Shown: positions 56,833 through 64,000 of the stretch, in pieces
Layout of the letters: every line of letters starts with the position of its first letter
Numbering within the stretch: the first letter of the stretch is position 1
Assembly (NCBI RefSeq): GCF_016861785.1
Contig: NZ_BOLS01000001.1
Span: 302,976 to 366,975 of the forward strand
DNA length: 64,000 bases
Direction: 5' to 3'
From: Lacticaseibacillus mingshuiensis
Lineage (GTDB): Bacteria > Bacillota > Bacilli > Lactobacillales > Lactobacillaceae
Translations under genes and position numbers: made by a program
Notes under the pieces: generated by a model
The model's input: the letters and a program-made list of their open reading frames with translations, nothing else
Told to the model about the DNA's origin: nothing
Databases searched by the model: none

Positions 56833-57387
56833 CTAGTGGTCCACTTCGGCCAGCCGCGTCAGCCAGGTGTGCAGATGCCCATCCTGTGCGAATTCCGCCA
56901 GCAGGCCATCTGAAAATCGATCCAGTCGGCTGATCGCGACGAGCATCGCCAGAACCACCGTTGCGCCGGCCTCCGTCACATCCGCCTTGGCCAGCGCGGA
57001 CCGGGAGAAGCCAAGCCCCGCATCCGTCAACGTGGTCGAATAATCCGCGATCTCCGGATGCGTGAGCGCAAAGGTGTCAAAGTCATGGATAAAACTGTCC
57101 AGCGTCCACCGCACCCGGCCGTTGATCTCGATCTCGGGTTCCGCCTCTTCTGGCGTTTGGCTCAGCGCCTTCATGATGTCGCCATCATCGTCTTGCGTCT
57201 GGCCCAGGGCTTTAAGAATGTCGCCATCATCGTCTTGCGTTTGACCCAGCGCCTTGAGGATGTCGCCACCGTCATCTTCCGTTTGGTCCAATGCGTTGCG
57301 CAGGTCAGCGTCTGCCGTTTTTTCCTCAGCCGAAGCGGCCGGCGCCGGGAAGCGGGATGCGTATTGCGTCAATAATTCGTATGCCAT
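56833..57387 (-). CDS. DUF6508-like protein with three 14-residue repeats
   Basis: 184 residues. The N-terminus is MAYELLTQYASRFPAP. Then three repeats of DILKALGQTQDDDG type (about 30-72), then a globular part matching DUF6508 by pattern: VRWTLDSFIHDFDTFAL, LVAISRLDRFSDGLLAEFAQDGHLHTWL. Such proteins are small and of unknown role. GGAGG precedes the ATG. The same start sequence (MAYEL) and ribosome-site region is duplicated just upstream. It stands in a minus-strand run with the 31-codon ORF, the membrane protein gene and the padR gene. Confidence 0.75.
   Translation of the reverse strand: MAYELLTQYASRFPAPAASAEEKTADADLRNALDQTEDDGGDILKALGQTQDDDGDILKALGQTQDDDGDIMKALSQTPEEAEPEIEINGRVRWTLDSFIHDFDTFALTHPEIADYSTTLTDAGLGFSRSALAKADVTEAGATVVLAMLVAISRLDRFSDGLLAEFAQDGHLHTWLTRLAEVDH
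57173..57298 (-). repeat. Three 42-bp tandem repeats inside the DUF6508-like gene
   Basis: Units 57173-57214, 57215-57256 and 57257-57298 each encode a DDDGDILKALGQTQ-like 14-mer. They differ by scattered substitutions. The unit is a multiple of three, so copy-number changes keep the frame. Confidence 0.85.
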
Positions 57388-57581
57388 TTTTTCCTCCTAA
57401 TTAGCCGTTGCCGTGACGGCTGACCTGACCCACAAGGCAACGTTCACGGCCAACAGCGCGACCCACCATGCTGTGAATAATTCGTATGCCATTTGTCCCC
57501 TCTAATTATCCGTTGCCGTGATGGCTGTCCACACCAACCAGGCGACGTTCACGGCCAAAAGCGCGACCCACCAGCCTGTTG
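57371..57581. repeat. Imperfect head-to-tail duplication of about 105 bp
   Basis: 57371-57475 and 57476-57581 both run from 'aataattcgtatgccattt' through a ribosome site and '(a)attatccgttgccgtga.ggctg' to 'gcgcgacccacca', about 80% alike. The unit joins the start of the DUF6508-like gene to the end of the membrane protein gene, so the event duplicated the intergenic junction. Confidence 0.8.
57397..57492 (-). CDS. 31-residue chimeric small hydrophobic ORF created by duplication
   Basis: The ATG at 57492 follows GAGGGGACAA. The peptide starts MAYELFTAWWVALLAVNVA, with the first residues from the DUF6508-like start and the rest from the C-terminal membrane span of the gene upstream, and ends SAVTATAN before TAG 57397. 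It has a plausible ribosome site and a single membrane span. It may be expressed as a small membrane peptide, but it may equally be a by-product of the duplication. Confidence 0.4.
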   Translation of the reverse strand: MAYELFTAWWVALLAVNVALWVRSAVTATAN

Positions 57582-58263
57582 AAAGCTGCGGGCCAACCGC
57601 GGCGGTGACGGTCATCAGGCCCCACAAAATGGGCCAGTTGAATCGAAGCGAGCGGCGCCAGAGAGACGCGACGAGCGAAACGGCCGTCATCACGCCCCAG
57701 AAAATGAGCAGCGCACCGGCGCCGATCACCTGGTGGTCCAGCCGCGTCACCACTGCCGCGAGTCCGACAAACCCGGCGAAATACAGAATCAGCCAGACGC
57801 CCAGTCGCAGCGTTGTTTTCCGCTTCAACTTGTTGAAGCCTCCCCCACGCACGACAGCGCCGATCACCCAGATGAGCAGAAACAGCGCAAACGTCGTCAG
57901 ATCCGCCAAGTGCCAAGCAGGCGGCCGGCGCCAAAATGCATCCAGCGTCGCCCCCACCAGCGACATATTGAACAAGGGCCACAAGTAGTCGAGCCATTGC
58001 GCGCCACTACGATTGGGCAACGCGGCGACGATCTCGTCCGCGGCGGTTTGCGGATCCTGGCCAAAATTATCGGGCAGGCGCTGACCGGCTTGCTGCGCAT
58101 CGGTCATGTCATCCAAAATGGCCTCGGCCGTTTCCTCGACCGCGCGTGGATCCTTGCTGGGGAAACTCAGGAGATACCTCACCAGCGTGTCGGCGTAGAC
58201 GTGATCGATGCCATGAATCCCTGCCATTTTTTCCTGCATTGCCTTGGTCAGTTCCCTACTCAT
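57502..58263 (-). CDS. Multi-span membrane protein paired with a PadR regulator
   Basis: 253 residues. A soluble N-terminal part of about 95 residues (MAGIHGIDHVYADTLVRYLLSF, EAILDDMTDAQQAGQRLPDNFGQDPQTAADEIV) resembles the helical front of DUF1700/DUF1129-type proteins, then six hydrophobic spans. Its start overlaps the padR stop by 8 bp. PadR-plus-membrane-protein pairs are common in Firmicutes and often respond to membrane stress. The C-terminal segment (STGWWVALLAVNVAWLVWT) is the source of the duplicated small ORF downstream. Function unknown. Confidence 0.7.
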   Translation of the reverse strand: MSRELTKAMQEKMAGIHGIDHVYADTLVRYLLSFPSKDPRAVEETAEAILDDMTDAQQAGQRLPDNFGQDPQTAADEIVAALPNRSGAQWLDYLWPLFNMSLVGATLDAFWRRPPAWHLADLTTFALFLLIWVIGAVVRGGGFNKLKRKTTLRLGVWLILYFAGFVGLAAVVTRLDHQVIGAGALLIFWGVMTAVSLVASLWRRSLRFNWPILWGLMTVTAAVGPQLSTGWWVALLAVNVAWLVWTAITATDN

Positions 58264-58591
58264 TGCCCTTGTCCCCCTCTAACCTCGCCATCGCGGCCAC
58301 CAACTGCCGCCAGCTGGGTAAAAATTCTGCAATGCTGGCCTCGCCTGTTGCGGTCAAATGATAATACTTGCGATCCGGGCCACTGGCAGAAGGATGCCGA
58401 ACCGCCTCGATCTGCTTGTTGCGCTGCATCTTCAGCAGCAGCGGATAGATCGTCCCCTCTGGCACCTGCCCGAAGCCAAGCTCGGCCAGCGTTTCCTGAA
58501 GCGCGTACCCATATGTTTCACCGCGCCCAATGATCATGAGCAGCGCCCCTTCCAGCGTGCCCTTCAGCAGCTGGCTTGGAATTTTCGCCAA
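58256..58591 (-). CDS. PadR-family transcriptional regulator
   Basis: 111 residues from TTG 58591, with GGAGG nine bases ahead; the frame continues upstream but without family sequence. The PadR winged helix is clear: LLKGTLEGALLMIIGRGETYGYALQE, GTIYPLLLKMQRNKQIE, KYYHLTATGE. It probably represses its own operon with the membrane protein gene. The overlap of coding ends ties expression of the two together. Confidence 0.9.
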   Translation of the reverse strand: MAKIPSQLLKGTLEGALLMIIGRGETYGYALQETLAELGFGQVPEGTIYPLLLKMQRNKQIEAVRHPSASGPDRKYYHLTATGEASIAEFLPSWRQLVAAMARLEGDKGNE

Positions 58592-58774
58592 TGACCTCAC
58601 CTCCTGCGCATCGCTATCTTGCAAAGCAAAGTATAGTCGCGTGGTGGTACTTTGTAAAGCATGATAGTCGAAAGTTTGAGCGTCGCGGAAAACTTTGGCT
58701 ACCCAGTGGGATCGCGGCGGTTTCGTGCGTTTCGACCACCGGCAGTCTGGGCGTCTGCCAACCGCCTCCAAAAA

Positions 58775-58805
58775 GAAAAAGCGTCTCACCAAAATAGTGA
58801 GACGC
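58775..58805 (-). terminator. Intrinsic terminator of the GDPD gene
   Basis: GCGTCTCAC (58781-58789) pairs with GTGAGACGC (58797-58805), followed by a T-rich run on the minus strand. Confidence 0.8.
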
Positions 58806-58822
58806 CGGGTCCGAGGAGACAG

Positions 58823-60700
58823 TTAGTTCTCGATTGTGCCATCGCCTGTATCCATGTTGATCCAAGTTGTGAGGTTACGCAAACGAGCCGCATAACTCGG
58901 GTGATCTGTCTGCGTTTTGATCGTTTGTTGCAAGAGAGCCAGCCTGTCGGTAATGATGCCATCGACACTTTCGAACATCAAACTTGTCATCTGGTCAGCG
59001 TCATTCACCGTCCAGACCCACACCGCCTTGTGTGCCGCCTGAATCTGACCCGCGACCGCCGCGGACAGCGTCGTCTCCTCGACCGTGTAGGCATTGGCAG
59101 GCGTGCGCGGCATGACGATCAGATAGGGCAAAATAAAACTCGTGTATAACTTCGGCAGGCGCTGCTTGATGCGGCTGACCACGCGATAATCCAGCGAGTG
59201 AACGCGCGACCCATCCGCGATCAGGCGCTGGCCATAGCGGTCGATAAACAGGTCGATCGCGTTGACGCTATCTTGCGTCGTGGTTTTGACCTCGACGATC
59301 AATTTCTGATGCAGCTGTTCGGCGGCCGCCAAATACGCATCGAAGCTCGCGACTTTTGCTCGGTGGCCATTTTCACGCGCGGTGAGCTGGGTGGCCTGCG
59401 CGAGCGTCACCTGGCGCGGCGTGCGGTCAAGGCCAGTCAACGCTTTGAGGTTCTCATCGTGCATCACCACGAACTGGTCATCTTTGGTCTCGTGGATGTC
59501 CATTTCGACAAAATCGGGATGTTCCTTGCTCGTGGCCTGAAGCGCAGGAATGGTGTTCTGCACGCCGTTGCCATCATCCACCCCGCGATGCGAAATGGTC
59601 AGCGGCGTGGTGTCGAGCATCCCGTTCAGGTAGGTAAAATTAAACAGCAGCAATGACCCTGCCGCCCCGCCAATAACGATACCCGTCAAAAGGCGAAGCC
59701 AACGCTTTTTCCGGCGCGGGGCTAGCAGGCCGGTCGGGCTGGGCACCATTTTTCCCGCAGCCGGCGCGATTTTTCCAGAGACGGGCGTCATGTTCTCTGA
59801 ACCAGCCACCGCTTTCTCCGATACTGGCGCGATCGTCTCCGGCGTCAGTAGAAGTAGCACGAACAGCACGGTCGCCCAGCTCTGCAGGAGCATGGCACCG
59901 CCCATCAGGAGCGTGGTCGTCCCCATCGCACCGGCGAAGGCCCAGCTGGTCGTGTCCAGCCACGTCTGCAGCGCGATCAGGCCCTCGCTCCACCCCATGT
60001 TCAGGCCGAGCACGATCAGGCTCAGCCAGAGGATTCGGCGAAAATAGAACCAGAGGCGCCCGCGACTTGCGGTCCAGCTGCGCTTGGCGGCCGCGCCGAA
60101 TGAAATGTCCTCGAATAGCGCGAGCGGCAGGGTCCGCAACAGGCGCAGCCCCAGCCACCCGATCCCGAGGTAAAATGCGACCAGAACGCCTAGCAGCACT
60201 GGCTTCGCCGTCACGTATTCGATAATGAAGGCCGGAATCGTCAGCTTGCTGAGAAGAGGCGACGCTAAGACCTGGCCGGCAAATGGCACGATCAGGAGAA
60301 AATACACCAGGAAAAAGCCGAGCGTGCCCAGGCGCAAATGCCGCAATGAGGCAAGCGTTTCGCGAAGCAGTTGCCGCCACGTGTGCCCATTTTGGCTGCG
60401 GATGTTCGCAACGCCGATCAGCAGGATCGTGAATTGCAAATACGCGAGTAGCAGGACCATCAGCAAGATCACCACCAGCCCCGCCGCGACAAGCGGATGC
60501 TGGCCCACGATCCCCCCGAGATTGTTATACGACAAAAACGGAATACCGGCTGCACTGAGCAGCGTTTGCGTCACCCACCGCAACAATGGAATCACGGCTT
60601 CGGTCAACACCAAACTCGTCAAAAGCGTCAACGCCAGGTACTGCCACCAGTGCGCCCAAAATTCCCGGGTCCCGCGCCAACTATACCGAAAGCTATTCAT
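58823..60700 (-). CDS. Glycerophosphodiester phosphodiesterase with N-terminal membrane domain
   Basis: 625 residues. The first about 340 residues form the GDPD membrane domain with eight or so spans (YLALTLLTSLVLTEAVIPLL, LWFYFRRILWLSLIVLGLNM), followed by a polar repeat-like linker (SEKAVAGSENMTPVSGKIAPAAGKM). The C-terminal domain is GDPD: ISHRGVDDGNGVQNTIPA (catalytic His-Arg), VEMDIHETKDDQFVVMHDE and KLIVEVKTT. It cleaves glycerophosphodiesters, or teichoic or phospholipid-derived substrates, at the membrane. Start 60700 follows GGAGG. No operon partners. Confidence 0.9.
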   Translation of the reverse strand: MNSFRYSWRGTREFWAHWWQYLALTLLTSLVLTEAVIPLLRWVTQTLLSAAGIPFLSYNNLGGIVGQHPLVAAGLVVILLMVLLLAYLQFTILLIGVANIRSQNGHTWRQLLRETLASLRHLRLGTLGFFLVYFLLIVPFAGQVLASPLLSKLTIPAFIIEYVTAKPVLLGVLVAFYLGIGWLGLRLLRTLPLALFEDISFGAAAKRSWTASRGRLWFYFRRILWLSLIVLGLNMGWSEGLIALQTWLDTTSWAFAGAMGTTTLLMGGAMLLQSWATVLFVLLLLTPETIAPVSEKAVAGSENMTPVSGKIAPAAGKMVPSPTGLLAPRRKKRWLRLLTGIVIGGAAGSLLLFNFTYLNGMLDTTPLTISHRGVDDGNGVQNTIPALQATSKEHPDFVEMDIHETKDDQFVVMHDENLKALTGLDRTPRQVTLAQATQLTARENGHRAKVASFDAYLAAAEQLHQKLIVEVKTTTQDSVNAIDLFIDRYGQRLIADGSRVHSLDYRVVSRIKQRLPKLYTSFILPYLIVMPRTPANAYTVEETTLSAAVAGQIQAAHKAVWVWTVNDADQMTSLMFESVDGIITDRLALLQQTIKTQTDHPSYAARLRNLTTWINMDTGDGTIEN

Positions 60701-60932
60701 CCGCCCCGCCTCCATCTCATTAGATTCTCTGAACCCGGCCAATACGCCACCGCGCGCCGAATCCGCAAGCTGTTATCTTTGCAGTTTATCATGATACTAA
60801 TACAAGGATGCCTTCCAGAATTGTCACGTTTACGGTATCTCGATTATTTTTCGGAACCGGCGAACCGCCACTCGCCGTCGCCCCACTCCACCCAACGAGC
60901 ATCCGGCACCAACCCTCACGCAAAAAGAGCGC

Positions 60933-60961
60933 AAAAAAAGCGCCCCACCGAAGTGAGACGC
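60933..60961 (-). terminator. Intrinsic terminator of tuf
   Basis: GCGTCTCAC and GTGGGGCGC pair (with two mismatches) around a CTTCGG loop on the minus strand, followed by eight T. It lies about 20 bp beyond the tuf stop. Confidence 0.85.
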
Positions 60962-60978
60962 AATTGAAGGCTATTTGA

Positions 60979-62169
60979 TTAGTCGAGGATCTCGGAAACG
61001 ACACCCGCGCCAACCGTACGGCCACCTTCGCGGACCGTGAACTTCGTACCCTTTTCAAGGGCAACCGGAGCGATCAGGTCTACTTCGAAGGTAACGTTAT
61101 CGCCAGGCATAACCATTTCAACGCCGTCTGGGAGTTCGATGACACCCGTAACGTCAGTTGTATGGAAGTAGAACTGCGGACGATAGTTGGAGAAGAACGG
61201 TGTATGACGGCCGCCTTCTTCCTTGCTAAGGACATAAACTTCGCCCTTAAACTTGTTGTGGGTCTTGATCGAACCTGGCTTTGCCAAAACTTGGCCACGC
61301 TCAACCTGATCGCGGTTCACACCACGAAGCAAGACACCAACGTTATCGCCGGCTTCGCCAAGGTCAAGGGTCTTACGGAACATTTCAAGACCGGTAACAG
61401 TGGACTTGAGAACCTGTGGCTTCAAGCCGATGATCTCGACTTCATCACCGATCTTGACAGTCCCACGATCGATACGACCAGAAGCAACGGTGCCACGGCC
61501 GGTGATGGTGAAGACGTCTTCAACAGGCATCAAGAAAGGCTTGTCGGTGTCACGGACTGGCGTTGGGATGTATTCGTCAACGGTGTCCATGAGTTCCTGA
61601 ACAACGGCTTCCTGTTCTGGGTCGCCCTGAAGAGCCTTCAGCGCAGAACCACGGATAACAGGAATATCGTCACCAGGGAAATCGTATTCGGACAGAAGTT
61701 CACGAACTTCCATCTCGACCAAGTCAACCAATTCGTCATCGTCAACAAGATCAGTCTTGTTCAGGAAGACAACGATGTAGTCAACGCCGACCTGACGCGC
61801 AAGCAGGATGTGTTCGCGAGTCTGAGGCATCGGGCCATCAGTAGCGGCAACGACCAAGATCGCACCATCCATCTGAGCGGCACCGGTGATCATGTTCTTA
61901 ACGTAATCAGCATGCCCTGGCGCATCGATATGTGCGTAGTGGCGCTTTTCCGTTTCGTATTCAACGTGGGCGGTGTTGATGGTGATGCCACGTTCCTTTT
62001 CCTCAGGTGCGGCATCAATTGATGCGTAGTCCTGAGCTTCGGCCAATCCCTTTTCAGAGAGGACCTTGGTGATCGCCGCGGTCAGAGTAGTCTTACCGTG
62101 GTCAACGTGCCCGATGGTACCGATGTTGACGTGGGGCTTAGTGCGTTCATAATGTGCTTTTTCAGCCAT
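60979..62169 (-). CDS. tuf: Translation elongation factor Tu
   Basis: 396 residues, complete. G1 [10 protein letters not shown]2 [13 protein letters not shown]3 DAPGHADY and G4 NKTD are all intact, followed by the beta-barrel domains. EF-Tu brings aminoacyl-tRNA to the ribosome. It stands as a single gene with its own promoter (62234-62262) and terminator, away from rpsG/fusA, as in many lactobacilli. Its codon choice is strongly biased, as expected for a highly expressed gene. Confidence 0.98.
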   Translation of the reverse strand: MAEKAHYERTKPHVNIGTIGHVDHGKTTLTAAITKVLSEKGLAEAQDYASIDAAPEEKERGITINTAHVEYETEKRHYAHIDAPGHADYVKNMITGAAQMDGAILVVAATDGPMPQTREHILLARQVGVDYIVVFLNKTDLVDDDELVDLVEMEVRELLSEYDFPGDDIPVIRGSALKALQGDPEQEAVVQELMDTVDEYIPTPVRDTDKPFLMPVEDVFTITGRGTVASGRIDRGTVKIGDEVEIIGLKPQVLKSTVTGLEMFRKTLDLGEAGDNVGVLLRGVNRDQVERGQVLAKPGSIKTHNKFKGEVYVLSKEEGGRHTPFFSNYRPQFYFHTTDVTGVIELPDGVEMVMPGDNVTFEVDLIAPVALEKGTKFTVREGGRTVGAGVVSEILD

Positions 62170-62233
62170 GAAAAACGAACCTCCTGTATTTTATCGTAAA
62201 GATACGGGCAAACCCCGCAATCCTTTACGTACT

Positions 62234-62262
62234 AGTGTACTACATTTGCGCGCGAATACCAA
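62234..62262 (-). promoter_or_regulatory. Promoter of tuf
   Basis: On the minus strand TTGGTA (62257-62262), a 17-base spacer and TACACT (62234-62239). GGAGG lies just before the ATG. Confidence 0.6.
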
Positions 62263-62370
62263 AACAAATATTCCCGCGGGAAATGAATTCCGAAAACGAT
62301 TATACCGAGAACCGGCGGCTTTGTAAACAGGCGGCGTCAAGAATTTTCTGTTTACACCTAAAAGCCGAAC

Positions 62371-63285
62371 TTACGCCATATCGGCCAGTTTCGCCGTCTG
62401 TTCCCCCAGCCAGGCCAGCAGCGTTTGCATCGCCGGTGACAATGGCGCGCTGTCCTTATGTAGATAATCATAAGCAAATTGCTTGGGATCGGTAATGGTC
62501 TGGTCAATGAACGGATATAAATAACCTAATTCAAAGCGCAAGACCTGAACCGTGGCGCGCATCAATTCGGGATCGCCCAAGCCGACCTGGCGCTGGACCT
62601 GGTCGAGCACCGCCAAAAGCGTCGGATCATTCAACACCCCTGGCAGGTCATCCGGCACCACCTCACCGGATGTCTGATAGCCCAAAACGGTCACCGGCTC
62701 GCGATCACCCACCGCCGTCAACGCATCGAGTAGCGAGATCCGCACCGCCGGATGAACATCTTCATCCGTCAGATTTGGCCGGGCCGCCTCGATCATCAGC
62801 TGGCGTGGCAGGCGGCCGAGCTCTTTGATCACCTGTTCCTGTTTGTGAGCATCAAAGCCACCCAGATGTTTGAGCTCCTTGGCCAATTTTTCCAGGGCCG
62901 GTTGGTTGGCCGCCAGATCCGCCGCCTCCGCGTCTTCGATGCGCTGCTGAAGTGGCGGCCGCTGAATCACAGCGACATGCGCCAGCATCGCCCACGCAAA
63001 GCGGTAATCCGGCAACGCCAGCAACGTGTCATACAGCAGCTCGGTGTCCTTGGCCGACGCCAAAAAGTCTTCCATGTACTCGGACACGATCGGCAGCGCC
63101 GAGGCACTTTGCTCAAGGCCGTTATACGCCTGCACGAGCTCACGCCCCACCTCAAAAACAGGCGTGCGCTGATAGGCTTTTTCCAAATGCGGAACCGCGG
63201 CCGCAAAATTGCTGTTGCGAAGCGCGCTTTCCCCGAGGCTCAGATGCCGGTCCACATTATCCGGCAGCGGGACGATTTTTCCCAT
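62371..63285 (-). CDS. TPR/HEAT-like repeat protein
   Basis: 304 residues from ATG 63285 with AAAGGAG upstream; the longer frame has no ribosome site. An N-terminal TPR unit (RHLSLGESALRNSNFAAAVPHLEKAYQRTP) is followed by further helical repeats and a C-terminal region ending in MQTLLAWLGEQTAKLADMA. No signal peptide. Such proteins scaffold other proteins; no enzyme motif is seen. It lies between tuf and the acetyltransferase gene and shares their strand. Confidence 0.75.
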   Translation of the reverse strand: MGKIVPLPDNVDRHLSLGESALRNSNFAAAVPHLEKAYQRTPVFEVGRELVQAYNGLEQSASALPIVSEYMEDFLASAKDTELLYDTLLALPDYRFAWAMLAHVAVIQRPPLQQRIEDAEAADLAANQPALEKLAKELKHLGGFDAHKQEQVIKELGRLPRQLMIEAARPNLTDEDVHPAVRISLLDALTAVGDREPVTVLGYQTSGEVVPDDLPGVLNDPTLLAVLDQVQRQVGLGDPELMRATVQVLRFELGYLYPFIDQTITDPKQFAYDYLHKDSAPLSPAMQTLLAWLGEQTAKLADMA

Positions 63286-63348
63286 GATAATAGCTCCTTT
63301 GTCGTATTCACCGTTCAGTTTCCGCCAACACGCGGGCAAAGGCAAGCC

Positions 63349-63897
63349 CTACCGCGGGGCAAAATGCGCAGCAACTTGCGCGTCATATTCCGCGCGCGTC
63401 AGGCCAAAGCGCTGCTGCACCCGATAGCGCCCGTGCAGCAAAAAGCCGAAGCGACTCTCCCCTTCGCGCGTGAAGCCTAGGCGTACCAGCACGTTTTCGG
63501 ACGGCCGGTTGCCCGCCGTCACATTGGCGTAAACATACGACGCCTGTTTCTGGTCAAAAAGATACTGGAGCTCGCCCCATGCGGCCTCGGTCGCGTAACC
63601 CTGATGCCAATACGCCGAGGCAAAAGTGTAGCCGATCTCCCATGTTTTGAGCCAGGGGTCCTGGTCCATGTTCAGCACGCCGATCATGCGGCCATCGGTT
63701 TTACGGGTCACCGCGACGGCCGGTAGCGTCAAATAGAGCTGGGCAAATGTCTCGCGCGCCCGTTTTTCCGTCTGGGGACGCTGGCTGCCCAGCGCGCCCC
63801 AAGCCATGCTGGCGGGATCGGACACCAGCGCCAGGTAATCGGCGAAATCTGAGTCTTGGCCCAGTCGCATGATCAAGCGGTCTGTCTCAAATTGCAT
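63349..63897 (-). CDS. GNAT-family N-acetyltransferase (RimJ/RimL-like)
   Basis: 182 residues. The start MQFETDRLIMRLGQDSDF is typical of RimJ/RimL-like GNATs. The acetyl-CoA-binding region is YWHQGYATEAAWGEL and the late motif NRPSENVLVRLGFTREGESR is present. It would acetylate a protein N-terminus or a small molecule; the substrate is not known. GGAGG lies before the ATG. It is about 60 bp from the TPR protein gene and possibly in one operon. Confidence 0.88.
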   Translation of the reverse strand: MQFETDRLIMRLGQDSDFADYLALVSDPASMAWGALGSQRPQTEKRARETFAQLYLTLPAVAVTRKTDGRMIGVLNMDQDPWLKTWEIGYTFASAYWHQGYATEAAWGELQYLFDQKQASYVYANVTAGNRPSENVLVRLGFTREGESRFGFLLHGRYRVQQRFGLTRAEYDAQVAAHFAPR

Positions 63898-64000
63898 CGC
63901 GGGTCCTCCCTCTGTTTTGAGTCGTGAACTACTCGGCCATAAATGACCGAGCTTCTGGGAACACCGCTGACTTACACATCCAGCACTAAGCTTTTTGTGC

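Noticed and set aside
57173..57298. Regular 42-bp repeats as a CRISPR-like array
   Set aside because: Units are contiguous without spacers, in frame and translated inside a gene.

Overview
The window comes from a relatively GC-rich member of the Lactobacillaceae. The signs are LPxTG-type and MucBP surface-protein features, Lactobacillales-type tig/clpX/engB and tuf genes, a tryptophan T-box ahead of a short trp operon, cre and LacI control of a galactoside operon, and a BREX operon with a recombinase-linked spare pglX segment, as known from the casei/rhamnosus group. I cannot fix the species from sequence alone. No rRNA, tRNA, CRISPR array or complete insertion sequence was seen.

Layout. 1-0.6 kb: C-terminal EIIA end of a PTS permease. 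0.7-7.4 kb: LacI regulator divergent from an ABC importer plus GH42 beta-galactosidase operon (gan/lacA type), whose solute-binding protein gene is frameshifted. 7.9-10.1 kb: glutamine-type ABC importer. 10.3-13.5 kb: a small protein and two zinc-ribbon membrane proteins. 13.7-21 kb: mazG-like, engB, clpX, a P-type ATPase and tig. 21.1-26.1 kb: trpDCFBA behind a Trp T-box. 26.9-27.5 kb: a gene-free stretch with a strong plus-strand promoter and a plus-strand terminator, possibly a non-coding RNA. 27.5-52.9 kb: a defence island with McrBC, an HTH/HNH nuclease, a BspA-like LPxTG-type surface protein, a complete type 1 BREX gene set (brxA-brxB-brxC-pglX, recombinase, spare pglX end, pglZ, brxL), an exonuclease-BRCT protein and a BRCT-like protein. 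53-64 kb: housekeeping and small regulatory loci (ROK regulator, PadR regulator, GDPD, tuf, TPR protein, acetyltransferase).

The most notable region is BREX. A second, promoterless pglX specificity segment lies inverted next to a tyrosine recombinase. Two nested pairs of inverted repeats, in the same reading frame in both copies, bracket the specificity segment in each copy, so paired inversions would swap target recognition while keeping the C-terminal domain. In the sequenced state two independent lesions should silence the operon. brxA carries an exact 8-bp tandem duplication (+2 frameshift); removing one copy restores the frame. pglX carries a single in-frame TGA. The system therefore looks switchable in specificity and switched off, or decaying, in this isolate.

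Other points worth a second look: three multi-hairpin intergenic elements (about 7.5, 16.3 and 19.5 kb), a head-to-tail duplication that created a 31-codon chimeric ORF at 57.4 kb, and a three-unit 42-bp repeat inside a coding gene.
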